Part shown: positions 30,144 through 30,211 of the stretch, piece by piece
Layout: each line of letters begins with the position of its first letter
How positions within the stretch are numbered: the first letter of the stretch is position 1
Virus record (IMG/VR): IMGVR_UViG_3300037481_000423
Coordinates: 1 to 30,211 of that record
Origin: a virus
Reading direction: 5' to 3' (one strand)
Length of the DNA: 30,211 bases
Notes under the pieces: generated by a model
The model's database searches: none
Seen by the model: only the letters and a program-made list of their open reading frames with translations
What the model was told of the DNA's origin: nothing
Translations under genes and position numbers: made by a program

Positions 30144-30211
30144 AGTCACCTTCCTCAGACTATATATTCAGCCGTCAGAAAACTGAGGTAAACAAGTACA
30201 ACAAACTTTGT

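Overview
The window is almost certainly the complete, circularly assembled genome of a small tailed bacteriophage with a podovirus-type virion. Bases 16-141 recur exactly as 30086-30211, which gives a unique circle of 30,070 bp. Every convincing gene lies on the minus strand, so transcription runs from high to low coordinates. Genes are packed tightly with ATGA, TAATG and TGATG overlaps, and most starts have a clear AGGAG-type ribosome binding site. The host is a bacterium that I cannot identify. There is no tRNA, integrase, repressor, DNA or RNA polymerase, helicase or primase that I can recognise, so replication must rest largely on the host.

Layout in transcription order. (1) Early block, 30143 down to 27392: a RusA-like resolvase, a PD-(D/E)XK nuclease, a small coiled-coil protein, a good rho-independent terminator, then five small proteins, two of them with zinc-binding Cys/His clusters. 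(2) A gene-free region, 26344-27391, with three GC palindromes, twelve TTATCA repeats in one orientation, an exact 22-base direct repeat and purine tracts. It is the best candidate for a replication origin and/or packaging site. (3) Late block, 26343 down to 800: a leader peptide and small terminase candidate, large terminase, portal, FmdB-like zinc ribbon, three very basic small proteins, an acidic protein, a 54-residue protein, scaffold, major capsid protein and a decoration protein. A strong hairpin follows, then tail adaptor, beta-propeller nozzle, three related appendage proteins, three internal/ejection proteins (196, 593 and 1753 residues), six small fibre or structural proteins, and a one-TM holin candidate.

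(4) A second gene-free region, 74-799, between the end of the late block and the start of the early block on the circle. It carries an 18-bp perfect hairpin, an AT-rich inverted repeat and many CTGAGG motifs. It also carries what looks like a short plus-strand RNA gene (TATAAT box, three stem-loops, T8 terminator) that would be antisense to the leader of the early operon.

The gene order terS-terL-portal-scaffold-capsid-adaptor-nozzle-internal proteins matches the T7-like virion plan, but the polymerases and a recognisable endolysin are missing. The most novel content is non-coding: the plus-strand RNA candidate, the repeat region before terS, the terS leader with a hidden ribosome binding site, and a shared promoter-like element before two transcription units. 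Functional calls are from sequence reading alone; no database search was run.
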